Source: Liriodendron chinense (taxonomy: Eukaryota > Streptophyta > Magnoliopsida > Magnoliales > Magnoliaceae). Taken from it: DNA of 64,000 nucleotides. Where the stretch lies: the NCBI GenBank assembly GCA_003013855.2, contig ML058507.1:5952001-6016000 (forward strand), read 5' to 3'. A model generated the notes under the pieces. It was not told the DNA's origin. It ran no database searches and saw only the letters and a list, made by a program, of their open reading frames with translations. This document shows positions 33,189 through 45,170 of the stretch, piece by piece. The number at the start of each line of letters is the position of its first letter. Position 1 is the first letter of the stretch. Both the position numbers and the translations under genes were made by a program.

Positions 33189-33494
33189 AATGCTCAGCTG
33201 AGACTTTTTGAAAACTCTTCTCACATGATATGAGCACAAAAATTAAATGGTCCACATGATGCAGCACCCCATGAAACTCCCAAGGCCTAACTTTTACCCT
33301 GATCCAAAACTTTGATGGTCCATGGCAAAAGGAAACAGTTTCCTCCCTTTATTTGCCTCTCTTTGCTATGTCCCATAAGAGTTTTGGATCAGGTCAAAAG
33401 TTTAGCCCTAGGGGTTTCATGGGGTGTCGCATCACATGGACTATTCAAATTTTATGCCTATGACATGTGCGCGAAGGTGCGCAAGTGAGCATTA
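33189..33494. mobile_element. AATGCTCA fold-back MITE, copy 2
   Basis: The same element and insertion site as at 15662-15993, ending CAAGTGAGCATT. It lacks about 26 bp near the left end ('attagttctcacgagaactc' region). Confidence 0.75.
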
Positions 33495-33499
33495 CTCTG

Positions 33500-34388
33500 T
33501 AATAGCCTTCCTCTAGGTGAACATCAACTCCACCTTTCAAGTCAAACCACGTCTGTAGTAACAATATTGCCTAACTAGACCTTCCTGCTGGTTTTAACCT
33601 CTTCAGAGGTTTTGAACCAATAGCAATCATAACAAACATGTGTGTTGGCACCTTTGTCCACCTTTCATCCATTACATGATTCTAAGCAAGTCATGTTAAT
33701 CTATGTAAACTACAACCATCATTTTAAGCTACTAAGTTAGATTTGTTTGAGGTGTTTGTTTTATATTTTTATTTTCATTATTTTTTATTGTAACACTCTA
33801 TTGCAAAATGATCGACTTTGCTACAAACATAACACCGAATAGATTATTTTGGTTGTTCGGCTTCTTGTTCTTATTTTTGTTCTTGTTATTGATATTAAGC
33901 TTGAGCTTTTTTTTTAAACTGCATATTATGGCTTGATTTTAGGTTATTGGGTTTTCCCTGGACTTTCTCTTTAGAAGGTTGCCTTTAAAAACTTCCTCCT
34001 TAAACTCCAAATTTTTACCTTAACGCCTTGCCTTTTCTTTGATACAAAGTCATACAATAAGACTTTCCATGAAAAGCTCTTTAAATTTATGATGAAGAGA
34101 GTAATGAAAGTCTTTTCACAATTGATGTAATTTTTTTATTATTGCTGCCACTTAAAAGATTCATCCAACTTAATACTCTTATATATACTTCTGTGGGCTA
34201 TCAATTTAAATTCGTTTTTCTATTGAACTACTGAATTATCATCTGTCATTTGGTATTTAAAATATACAGTGTATCTTTTCATGCTTGCTCTTCTATTTTA
34301 TATTTCTTTTCGAGGGCGGTCTAGATTTCAATAGAGGTTGCATAATCAAATAATACATTGTATAGTTGATTTAATAGTACATTAATAA
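33500..34388 (-). pseudogene. Copia protease and gag C-terminal remnant, copy 2
   Basis: Counterpart of 16000-16893. The minus strand retains the KGANTHVCYD protease segment and a zinc-knuckle region near 33830-33790 in which the last part reads C-N-R-V after a base change, so the knuckle looks damaged here. Ends at the TATAG target duplication (34389-34393). Confidence 0.7.
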
Positions 34389-34393
34389 TATAG

Positions 34394-36370
34394 TTCTAGT
34401 GCACTTTTTGAGGCATACTTGTGCACCTTATTTGTCAATTAAGTAGGTCACTGAGTCTAGTGTCAGTTGAGCTTAAAGAAGACAACGACCAAAGACTCAA
34501 GCAAATTTGCTGCATCAAGGAAGAAGAAACAGGTAAAAGAGATGCCTTGGTGAGCCTTGAACCTTAAACCAAACCAAAACCCAAACCTCTAGATTGCCCT
34601 GACCCAATAGGCATATTTGTAGTTATCTTAGATTGGCCTTAAGTGTCCCAAAAGATCACCCAAAGAATGGCCATAGAGGTTGCATGACTATTGTAAAACA
34701 AGCCAGACAAACAACACAATTCATGTGTCTGTCGATCGGTCGCAGCCCCTGGCCGACCGATCGTCAGAAACCCAAATGGGACAACAATAATCAGATAATA
34801 TCAGTTAATCCCTGGGCTAATTCGACTAGTCACCCAATCAATCATATGGTTTGTCTAACCAGTCGTCGACCGATCAACAAATGGCAGATATTGGACAACA
34901 ACATTTCATTTTTCGAGACCTAAATCGACCGGTCATCCCTGAATATCCGACCAGTCGGAGACCCCCCTACGACCGATCGTCAACCGGTCGGCAAAGAGCC
35001 GTTGGTAGCCATTTTATAGTCGTTGGTGCTTTCGTTATATAAAGGTTGGGCTCAATTATAGGGCCAAGGAGAGATTATAATGCATTAGAAGGCACCATTA
35101 TTGTTCATACCATTATACTTTAATCCTAAGCATCCCAAGTCATCTTCCTTGTGTTTTATCACAAGATAGAGTATTCAAAGCTCATATGAAGATTGACTTG
35201 CTCTCTCACGATCTTTAGATGTTTAGGCATCTTAACCATAAATAGATCATTCGTCTAAACCTCTCTAAAGATCCTGTTAGGTGGAATTCCTCTAGGCAAC
35301 CAACTCCCTACTAGTTGTAGAGAATTCACACCATCTCCTATCACCATGGGCATCTCAAAAGCATCACATGCGGGTGATTGATCAATGGAGTTGAGGCATT
35401 GGCAATGCAGCAACAACACGATCGGGGGAGCATCGAGGAGCTGATTGAAGCATGGGAGAGAGGAGACAAGTAACCCAACAAGGCACTGTATAAGGGGCCA
35501 AATCGGACAAGTAAGTTGTCATTTTTGGAGTCCTAATACTCATTCCTTTTGGGAGGATTGAGTATGAAGTTAAGGTTGATGGTTATCCTACTTAAAACTA
35601 TGTAGGGTCATTTGGCGATCATTGGCACGTTAGTCGGGCTTAAATAAGTCTCCAAGGAGCGCCACCAACACGGGTGCGTACGTGTAGGTTGGGAGGAACC
35701 TGTAAAATACTCCCAGGTTGAGAGATGAACCTTTAAAATCTCCATTCAGGTTCAGAGGTAAGCCTGTGCAAAAACCTATATGTAAAGGTTGAGAGGTAAA
35801 CCTGATTTAAAACCTCTGTTGTAATGAAATCCGGTGTGCTCAAGTGATGAGTACGTGAGCCGGGAGTAGAGTAGACAAGTAGTCGAACCACTATACGTGC
35901 TTGTGTTTGATATTGTCATTTGAGCCATTTCTATTCATGCATTGTCTTAAATTATTAATTTCATAAATGCTTGAATGGAATGTATGCTATGCATTGATAG
36001 GTAAATTCTCATACACATCTTATAGTTTCACTTCTAGACTAGGTGCTTGTTTAGTATATCATTTGTAATTTAGACATGCATATGGATTAGTTACTTGATT
36101 GTTATAACTTTATAATCTATATGCTTAGGCTATGTTGTTTAATTGCTTATCTTTGCTAGCCTTTGTGATTGGACCTACTTAGGCTTGGAAGCTAAGTGTT
36201 CTTGCTTAATTAGTTTATAATTGCTAATTAGTTTAATCAAGCGATAAGCTTTAAAAAAAAAAATTTAACGGTCTTAATCCCCCCCCCGGACTTAGACATG
36301 GTTCTACAAGCTCCCTTAAGCTTCTATGTATAAGTGTAAGGTGTCATGTTAGACAACTAGCGCCATTTCA
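34394..36370 (+). repeat. 5' LTR of TR-GAG copy 2
   Basis: 1977 bp, TTCTAGTGCAC to CGCCATTTCA. ACCGGTCG-type motifs lie at 34733-34990, 'ttatataaaggttgggct' near 35035 is a possible TATA box, and a 9-C run is near 36280. Confidence 0.85.
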
Positions 36371-36372
36371 AT

Positions 36373-36384
36373 TGGTATCAAAGC
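36373..36384 (+). promoter_or_regulatory. Primer-binding site of TR-GAG copy 2
   Basis: TGGTATCAAAGC begins two bases after the LTR's CA end. It differs by one base from the usual TGGTATCAGAGC. It is deleted in copy 1. Confidence 0.8.
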
Positions 36385-36447
36385 GGGTTGCTCTTCAAGG
36401 ATGTAACCGTCTAGAGTAAGATCCGATACTGGAGTTATAACACGATA

Positions 36448-37552
36448 TCTACCCAAGAGGGAAGCAGATTTATCACTCGACTACCGTATTTTGATGAACT
36501 AAATTATGCGTACTGGAAAGCCCGAATGTGACTATTATTGATGTCCTTTTATCCAATTATATGGGACATTATAGAAGATGGTTAGACCACACCGGTGGAA
36601 ATAGTGGATCGAGGTGGAGTTCCGGTCACCCAATTCAAACCAATGAAGAATTGGTGCGACAGAGAGAAGTCTCTTTGTGGCTACAATGCTAAGGGTATTG
36701 GCGCAATCTTTTCCGCTGTCTCATCCAATGAATTTAATCATATATGTAATTATAAGACTACCAAATTAGTTGGGAGATCCTAGAGACCACATATGAGGGA
36801 ACGTCGACCGTCAAACGTTTCAAATTGCAACTCCTCACCACACAATTTGAAAATATTAAGATTGGTGAGGATGAATCATTAATGGATTTTTATACTAGAT
36901 TGAATTTAATTTATAACTCCATATGTGGCTTAGGAGAACAGGTTCTAGATAGAAAGATTTGTAGAAAAATTCTTAGGTTCCCTCCTGGAGAGATTTAACT
37001 CCAAAGTCATTGCCTTAGAAAAGTGTTGAGACATAGATAACATGAAAGTAGAAAAACTCTTAGGTTCCCTACAAACTGATGAATTACACTTTAAAACCTC
37101 CTCTAAGAAGAAAAGCATCGCCCTGAAGACTTCACATAGACACTAACATAAGCAAAAAGAGATTAGGAGTGAGTCTTTCGAAGATAGTAATGACGAGGAA
37201 GAAAAACTGAATAAGAAATTCAAGGGATTTCTTAAATTTGAAAGAGTGAGAAATTGTGACAAAAATGACAAGAATGGTGGAAAATTTAAAGGAAAATCAT
37301 CCAAATCCAAAACTATCTAATGTTACAACTGTGGTGAACGCTGGTCACATTGCCCCGAAATGTTCAAAAAAGCCTAAATCAAAAGTAAAGAAGGTTATGG
37401 CAGCAGCATGGGATGGCACGGACGAGTCCAAATCTGAATGTAGTGACTCCACTAGTGATGAGAGCAAAAAATCAGTGAGAATTCTCATGTCTTCTACCAC
37501 TACCTCTCTTCCCCCTAATCTAAGAGAGGATCCCGACCACTATCCCTTCTAG
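36448..37552 (+). pseudogene. Copia-type gag of TR-GAG copy 2, decayed
   Basis: Starts STQEGSRFITRLPYFDELNY with ATA where copy 1 has the ATG. YWKARM is intact but followed by a stop. Later segments include QFKPMKNWCDREKSL, GAIFSAVSSNEF, TVKRFKLQLLTTQFENIKIG and DESLMDFYTRLNLIYNS. The 98-codon 3' reading covers AGHIAPKCSKKPKSK, the end of a CCHC knuckle (CYNCGE..GHIAPKC with a frameshift between the Cys pair and the His), and ends SLPPNLREDPDHYPF before TAG. Multiple stops make it non-coding today. Confidence 0.8.
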
Positions 37553-38298
37553 GAAAAGAAGGAGTTCCCAACCCTCACTTCATGTTGAATTTTATAAAAG
37601 GAGTTGTAGAATTTTAGTTATCCTTAGGATAATCAAACTAGAAATAGTTAGTAAGAGTAGCTATAAATGAATACTATAGGTAAATCTGTGGATTTCAGCC
37701 TCATTTGTGAGCTTAAGGGCATATCAGAGGATTCTAGCCTCATTAGCCTACCATTGATAGTTTAGCCTAGTTCTTTATTGATATATCTTAATGCTAGACT
37801 ATCACCCTACCTATATTAGCTAATCTTGCTGAGTTTTATACTTAATGTATGCTAATATATGCCTTGGTCATTATGCTCTCATGTTTATCTTAAATGGTCA
37901 ATTATATATGATCAACTATGCTTATATAGTTACATTTTCTTATTGATCATGTTTTATGCATGCTCCATGTTTTAATGTTCATGCACCTTATACTCTCCTT
38001 GATTAGAATGTGCTTATAGTTATAACTGCAGCACTCTAATCTCTTCTCCATTTCCTTAATTGGTGTATTACAAAGGGGGAGAAATTGGTTTGTCAATTGC
38101 TGACAAAAATAGAGAGAAATATCAAGTCTCACCAAAATAAGTTTGCTATGTTTTGTAGGATTGACAGGTTATAGGGGAGCAACTGAAGAGGAGCTACTTA
38201 GTTAGTTATGTCAACAGTCCTGTATTTATTTTAATATCTTGTAATCTCTTGTACATGTATTTTGTTTTGGTAGGTTGGATTTTTGTTGCGTAATTGAT

Positions 38299-38310
38299 AA
38301 AGGGGAAGAT
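38299..38310 (+). promoter_or_regulatory. Polypurine tract of TR-GAG copy 2
   Basis: 'aaaggggaagat' directly precedes the 3' LTR start TGTTAGTGCAC. Confidence 0.7.
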
Positions 38311-40280
38311 TGTTAGTGCACTTTTCTGTGGCATATTAGTACACCTTATTTGTCAATTACGTAGGTCACTGAGTCTAGTATCGATTGAGCTTAAAGAAAA
38401 TGAAGACCGAAGACTAAAGCGGACCTTGCTGCATCAAGGAAGAAGAAACATGTAAAAGAGATGCCTTGATGAGCCTTGAACTTTAAACCAAACCAAAATC
38501 CAAACCTCTAGATGACCCTACCCAATAGGCGTACTTGTAGTCATCTTAGATTGGCATTAGGTGTCCCAAAAGATCATCAAAGAATGGCCATAGATGTTGC
38601 ATGAGTTGCTGTAAAACAAGTTAGACAAACATCACAACTCATGTCATGTATCTGTCAACTGGTCGCAACCCCTTGGTCGACCGGTCGTTAGAGGCCCCAA
38701 ATGGGACAGCAACAATATGATAACGTCAGTTGATCCCTAGGCTAATTCGACTGGTCGCCTGATCGGTCCTATGGTTTGTCCAACCGGTCGCCAATTGGTC
38801 GGCAGAGGGAAGATATTGGACGACAACATTTCATCTGTTCAGGCCCTAAATCGACCAATGTCCCTCAATATCCTACCGGTCAGAGACTTCCTGCGACCGT
38901 TCGGCAGAGAGCCATTGGCAACCATTTTATAGTCATTTGTGCTTTCTTTATATAAAGGTTGGGCTCGATTTTAGAGGCAATAAGAGAGATTTTAGTACAT
39001 TAGAAACTACCCTTATTGCCCATATCATTAGGTTCTAATCATAAGCATTCTAAGTCACCTTCGTTGTGCTTAATCACAAGATTGAGCATTCAGAGCTCAT
39101 ATGAAGATGGACTTACTCTCTCTTGATCTTTAAATGTTTAGGCACATTGACCATAGATAGATCTTTCATTTAAACCTCTTTAAAGATCCTATTAGGTGGA
39201 ATTCCTTTAAGCAATTAACTCCTACTAATTGTAGAGAATTCACACCATCTCCTATTACCTTGGCATCTCAAGAGCATCACATGCGAGGTGATTGATCGGT
39301 GGAGCTAAGACATTGACAACATAGTGGCAACACAATCAGGGGAGCATCGGGGAACTGATTAAAGCACTAGAGAGTAGAGATCAAGCAACCCAACAAGGCG
39401 TTATACAAGGGTCTCAATCGGATAAGTAAGTTATCATTTTAGGAGTCTTAGCACTCGTTCCTTTTGGGAGGATTGAGTGTAAAGTTAAGGCTGATGGTTA
39501 TCCTACTTAAAACCACGTAGGGTCGTTTGGCAATCATTGACACGTTAGCCGGGCCTAAACAAGTCTCCAAGGAGAGCCTCCAATACGAGTGCATACGTGT
39601 AAGTTGGGAGGAACTTATAAACTTCTAGGTTGAGAGATGAACCTTCAAAATCTCCATTCAGGTTTAGAGGTGAACCTATGTAAAAACCTTCATGTAAAGG
39701 TTAAGAGGTAAACCTGATTTAAAACCTCCGTTATAGTGAAATCCGGTGTGCGCAAGGGATGAGTACGTGAGTTAAGAATGGAGTGATAAGTAGTCGAACC
39801 ACTATACATGCTTGTGTTTGAAATTGTCATTTGAGCCATTTCTATTTATGCATTGTCTTTAATTGTTAATTTCATGAATGCTTGAATTGAATGTATGCTA
39901 TGCATTGATAGGTAGATTCTCATACACATCTTGTAGTTTCACTTATAGACTAGGTGTTTGTTTAGTATATCATTTGTAATCTAGACATGCATATGGATTA
40001 GTTGTTTGATTATTATCTCTTTATAATCTATATGCTTAGGCTAGGTTGTTTAATTGTTTATCTTTGCTAGCCTTTGTGATTGGACATACTTAAGCTTGAA
40101 AGTTAAGTGTTCTTGCTTAATTAGTTTATAATTGCTAATTAATTTAATTAAACTAAGTTTTTAAAATGATTTTTAAATGGTCCTAATCCCCCCCCAAGGA
40201 CTTAGCCATAATTCTACAAGCTCCGCCAAGCTTCTGCGTATAAGCGTAGGGTGTCGTGTTAGACAACTGACGCAATTTCA
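38311..40280 (+). repeat. 3' LTR of TR-GAG copy 2
   Basis: 1970 bp, TGTTAGTGCAC to GACGCAATTTCA, with canonical TG..CA ends. Its uninterrupted sequence at 39060-39080 is the empty site for the 2.78-kb insertion of copy 1. Confidence 0.9.
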
Positions 40281-40500
40281 TATAGTTCTTGCACAGTTGT
40301 CATCCTCATCCCATTTTTTACATATACTCAATAACTCGGTTCATGAAGATTAGATGACCTTTTTTATTGATCACCTAGTTCACATGTAAAGTAGTGAAAT
40401 AGAAAAACATTTTATGCCTCTACCTTTTATAGTGCCACCCGTCAAAGGTTTTCGACCATATTTACTTAGTATTGTTAGATAATTTTTCTAGTGTAATAGG
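40281..40500 (-). pseudogene. Copia gag N-terminal remnant, copy 2
   Basis: Counterpart of 25369-25590, with the same FDG..YKR-stop-RQKM reading on the minus strand after a few substitutions. Confidence 0.7.
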
Positions 40501-43500
40501 GGGCCATATCTCAAACTTTTTTTAAATAACTTGGAAAATAAACTCGAAAAAAAAATATGAAATCTCACACCTGAATATGAAAGAGCAAGGAGGAAGACTG
40601 ATACAAATTTTCTACTGTGGTGAGGTGCGAACGTCGTCGCTTTCTTTGAGATAGTTTGTGCCTCTTAGTTAGTATGGCAGTGCAGTAGGCTTGATGGCGC
40701 ACTACCTCCAAGATACAATGCCTAGCATGGTTCTTTTCTCTAGAGTGCACAGACCGAGGATGAACCCAACATCTAAACTTCGTGATCGTAGTATTTTTGT
40801 ATGCCTCAAAAAGGTTTAAAAAAATATTGTATTTTCGTCTAAGGATATTGCGTGGGAATGCAGTGTATTCAAACAAACCAAGCAAGACATTTTCATAAAC
40901 TTAGGGAGTGACCGTTTCCACAAGGGTCTTAACCACAAAATGATCATGCATTTTTAACCATTGCCAGAGGCATTTGACGGGCCATGAATTATAGACCTAT
41001 TTCTCACAATAAAAAAGGTTCGATTTAATGGGCCACATCAAAGTGCACATGAAAAAAGGTTTTAAACATCCAACCATTTAATAGAAATTCAAAAATTAAT
41101 TTTGAATAATATAATTTATAAAAAATTAATTAAAAAGGATAAAACCACGCTTATAAAGACCTCTATAAAGGGTCTAGATCAAGCCATATGAGGTTGAATC
41201 CCTAAAAGAGTATACCGATGCACATGCTCAGTTAGAAGGTTTCTGGAACAGTTTTCGCTATCGGGCTAAGCTTGCGCGTACATATGGTCTTGGGCATAAC
41301 TTAACATTTTATAAAGGCTATGTGGAGAGATCTTATATAAGCTTATTCCATTCTTCCCATCCATCCAATGTGGGACTATTTTTTTTCAAAAGGAGCCGGC
41401 ACAAAAGCAATATAAGACAAAACACAAAAAACAAACAAAGCTTTTTTTTTTTCTTTCTTTTCTCTTATTTTATTTAAAATATTTTAACACATCTACATTT
41501 TCTTTTGCTATCCTTACTAATCTTTGGATTTAGGAACAGATTTATTAGAACATGGGTGCTCCCTTTACCCGGAGTCTTCCCTTACTCCAAACTATTCGTT
41601 CCTATGTGGAAAACTCCGAAGATCCCATCTCTTCTTTACTTATAAAACTTTATTTTTTGCCCTTGTATGACATATTTGGAGGGAATGAAATAACCATATT
41701 TAAAAAAAAAACATCATAAAGGAAATAGCCCTTAAGCTTATTTTGGAGGAGATACGATTGAGGGCAATCTTTGTCTTTGGTCCTGTTATGCAATCCGTGC
41801 CTGTGCATCTCTCAGATGCTTGAGGTCTTCCAACTTCTTATTTCTCGATCCATAGGTTTTTCGTATACCATTTGAATAGTGTCAAACCTAGAAGAGGTGT
41901 TTGGACTCTCTTTTGCACTAGAATAAACCCTTTAAAATTGGGCCTTTGCTCTCCCCTTCCTCCAGAGCTACTCGGGGTGCTATTTTTGAGACCACCACTT
42001 AAGAGCTTGGAGATAAATACTTGTATTTTGTATTCTTTTGGTCTTGCAGATTCAGCTTTGCTAATATCCGAGATTTCACTGTCAAAGTCCAAAATATGGA
42101 GTTGCATGCTTTGATATCTTGCATTGAAAAATCTCCATGGCTTATGAAACTTTTAATATAATAAGCTCGTCTTCATTCAAGCCGCCTTGGAGGTCAAGTT
42201 TGCATTATTAGCAAGAGGAATCAGGTTCTTATCTTTAGGTTGTTTGGTATGCCTTCTGACTAGATTCCTCATATTTTATCGTTCATCGAGCTCGTTGCCT
42301 CATCATTAGCAGATCTATACTTCTAGTTCTTTGCCTCCTCTCTTCTTTGTAAGTGTCCCAACTTCTTAGTATTTTCTTGCCCTGGTCTGGGGTTTTTTAC
42401 TTTTTGCTTCCTTGGCCAAAGTGTGTAGTCCTACTATGGTCCTTGGCTCGAGGTGTAAGCTTTCTTCCTTTTCTTTTCTTTTTTGCTTCTCTGGTGTGAG
42501 TTTCCCCCCATTGCTCTCGGTTTCTTGTAATTTTTAGGCTACTGGCTCTTTGGAATTAATAAAATTTGCTTATCTTCCTAAAAGAATTATTAGAATTCAC
42601 TTGCAACCCATCTAATGATTCGATTAGAAATATGTTTTATTAGTGTGGTTATCATGGATGGGTTTATATATTTAATAAATTGGATGTTATACACAACACG
42701 TGGGCCCCAAAAATTTCTACTTTACTACTTTTTTAAATAAAAATAATACATGAGAATACTTTAATAACTATCATTATAAAATAAATTCTCTAAGTAGTTT
42801 GATTTATAGAATAATTATGGCATTGGTGAGGAATTTTTTCATAAAAATCCTGCAAATGAGTGTATTTAAACTTTTAAGTCAAAATCGCAATAGTTTCCTG
42901 ATAATCTTGAATTAAAAAAAAAAAAAAAACAACCAAGATTTTGTAAATGTCACAATTCAATCATGATCATATCATTTGATGAATTTTCTGTGAAAATATC
43001 ACGAGTTTTCCAAAATATTGGGGATATTTGTGACAATGATAATTGGGGCCATTAGTTTGGCAATCTTGATTGTTGATGTGGGCCCAAACACTCAATTTTG
43101 CTTACGAAATCACAATTTGGCTATTTTAATATAAGACTACTACTTGAAATCCAATTCTAATGTCTAAGTGGTCGTTTGATTGATGGTAAACGGTTCTAAT
43201 CAATGATAAATGGATACACATGGGCAAAAAGGGTCATTTGATTTATGGTAAACAGTGGTGGTTAGAATCAATGTGAAATGGAATACAGTAAAATCATGTG
43301 AATCGGAATCCTCTCAAAAGGTCAAGAATTAGACGCAAATGTCAGAAATTGTCGGATTTTTTTTAAGTGGACCCACTTTTGTAGCTGACTCGAGGCTAAA
43401 AAATTCCTTATTTTTGGCTAAAGTATATATTTTAATGGGCCTATTACTATTATTATGTCAAATGTTGCATACATCAATTTGGGGTATTAAAATTGATTTA

Positions 43501-43530
43501 TTTAATGCATTCCAATCAAAGGCATCCATC
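40501..43530. other. Unclassified part of duplication copy 2
   Basis: Counterpart of 25591-26324 plus 30472-32745. It carries the intact TAAAG empty site near 41313 and about 66 bp near 40687-40752 lost from copy 1. No host gene is recognised. Confidence 0.45.
41838..42107 (-). pseudogene. Unrecognised ORF fragment, copy 2
   Basis: 89 codons, same MQLHILDFDSEISDISKAES start as 31016-31261. The Ser-rich patch reads TPSSSGGRGEQRPNF, then the frame differs (GFILVQKRVQ) because one base is missing relative to copy 1. Family unknown. Confidence 0.35.
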
Positions 43531-43535
43531 AGATT

Positions 43536-44706
43536 TTTTTTTTTTAATTTCTATTCTAGTGAATTCTAATTACAGGCATCCAAACACAACTAAGGATTCC
43601 AATTCACATCTATTCCATTTATTATGTGATTTGGATTTCAATGCAATCCAATTACATGAACCCAAACAAGCCTTAATAATTTCAAAATCAAACAATGTTC
43701 TCTGTGCATAAGTATAGAAAATTCCTCTTTTCTTTGTTAGTGAAGAATTTATGTATAAAATGGAACAAACACGTCCGTTACTATTTGCAAGATCTATTTT
43801 TAGAGAGAGAGGGAGAGAGAGAGAGAGAGAGAGTTCTTTGTTTTTCTTTGGTGGATTTTATTTTTATTTATTTATTTATTTATATTCCACTTTCTTCACC
43901 AGGCTACCTTTGGGGTGGACCATCGTTCCTCTTAATGGGCTCAAATTGGCCAAAACAGTTATGGTGTCTATCAATTGTGGCCTGTAAAAAGTGGTCACTA
44001 CAGCCATTTTTAAATGCTTGGATGGCCCTGGAGGGGTTTTAAGTCAATTTGAATTAGGTTTGGGGGTTGTAAATTGACTTTCATTGATAAACAGTCACCA
44101 ACGTATCAAAAATAAAAAATAAAATTGACTGCTAGTTTCCTTATGGTCACAGGTTTGGGGTTAGCTATTAGTTCTAATATAATATTGAGTGCATGATTTA
44201 TTAAGATAAGTTGCTACCATGCTTATTTATTTATTTGATAAATTCTAAAGATTTTTATTATTTTTCAAATTTATATAGGGAGATATTGGGATAATACCCC
44301 ATAAAAGCTCAACAGATTTGAATCTGCAAATTTTCAATATAAAACTATAAACCATTTATTGTAAATTTTTAAATATTGCCACATTTTCAAAATCTGAGCG
44401 ATAATTTATCATACTGTAGGTACAATAATCTGGACTGTTCAAATGGCACCACCTGTAGAGCCTGGACAAGATAATATCAACCATCGCATTTTCCTCCCTA
44501 ACTTTAGACCACTCACTATTCTACTCCAAGCTATCTATTTGATACCATTAATCGGATGGTTAGGATTACTTGAAAGCTTGAAACGTATGATTTTAAATAC
44601 GCTCCATCCTCAATGGATCCCACTATTTGCATGATCTGGATGACCGTACATGATGAGTGCAATACACCCGGAGGAGCTACTACCAACTATCATGCTTTAG
44701 GGGAGT
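43536..44706. other. Intergenic DNA right of the duplication
   Basis: 43536-43690 resembles the start of a MITE ('caggcatccaaacacaacta', 'ccaaacaagccttaata'). 43801-43833 is GA-rich and 43857-43885 has ATTT repeats. The rest is AT-rich with no gene. Confidence 0.5.
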
Positions 44707-45170
44707 GGATTGCCTGTGACCCCGGGGCTGTGTGGGACCCATAAAGAAGTCAGTGACAAATCCACTCCGTCCATCTGTTTTGAAACACCATAGTAAGTAG
44801 ATATTTTAAAAATTAAGATGATCCAAAACTCACATGGGCCATACCACACGAAACAGTGGGGATTGAACGATTGGCAGTGACAAAAGTTTTTTTTATCAGT
44901 ATGATATTAGTTACTGCAGTTTATCTGAGTGGTAAGAATTCTATGAACGGTTTAGATGGAATATAAACATCATGGTCAGCTTCAGTAACGTTTCAACGGT
45001 GGATGTTGTTGTTTTGTTGGTGTGATCTACCTAAGTTTTGGATCTGACTGATTTTTATAATCTTGTCCTATTGTAGTCTTTAAAAGAAGATGGACGGAGT
45101 GGATTTGTCACGGACATTCCTGTGGACTCCACATGGCCCCGGGCTTTGTGGACCCATGATTTGGTAATCC
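44707..45170. mobile_element. Fold-back repeat (GGATT...AATCC)
   Basis: The left arm has GGATTGCC, 'ccccggggctgtgtgggacc' and 'gtgacaaatccactccgtcc'. The right arm carries their reverse complements ('ggacggagtggatttgtcac', 'ggccccgggctttgtggacc', TAATCC). It is about 460 bp and non-coding. No target duplication was assigned. Confidence 0.6.

Larger units (their letters stand above)
34394..40280 (+). mobile_element. Gag-only LTR retrotransposon (TR-GAG type), copy 2, structurally complete
   Basis: 5' LTR 34394-36370, PBS 36373-36384, gag 36448-37552, polypurine tract 38299-38310, 3' LTR 38311-40280, flanked by TATAG (34389-34393 and 40281-40285). The total is 5.9 kb. The internal region of about 1.9 kb has no protease, integrase, RT or RNase H. 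The two LTRs differ more from each other than each differs from its counterpart in copy 1 (by eye), so the element was already old when the segment duplicated. Confidence 0.9.
32746..43530. repeat. Copy 2 of the tandem segmental duplication
   Basis: Begins AGATTATTTCATATCGCACA, homologous to 15220, inside what was Copia integrase, and ends before AGATTTTTTTT at 43531. It includes, in order: Copia pre-integrase, the AATGCTCA MITE, protease, gag C-terminus, the TR-GAG element, gag N-terminus and the unclassified block. It lacks both LTR insertions of copy 1. Confidence 0.9.

Noticed and set aside
16899..40280. One very large element bounded by the outermost TR-GAG LTRs
   Set aside because: Each element has its own TATAG pair, and flanking Copia sequence is duplicated too, so this is a segmental duplication and not one transposon.
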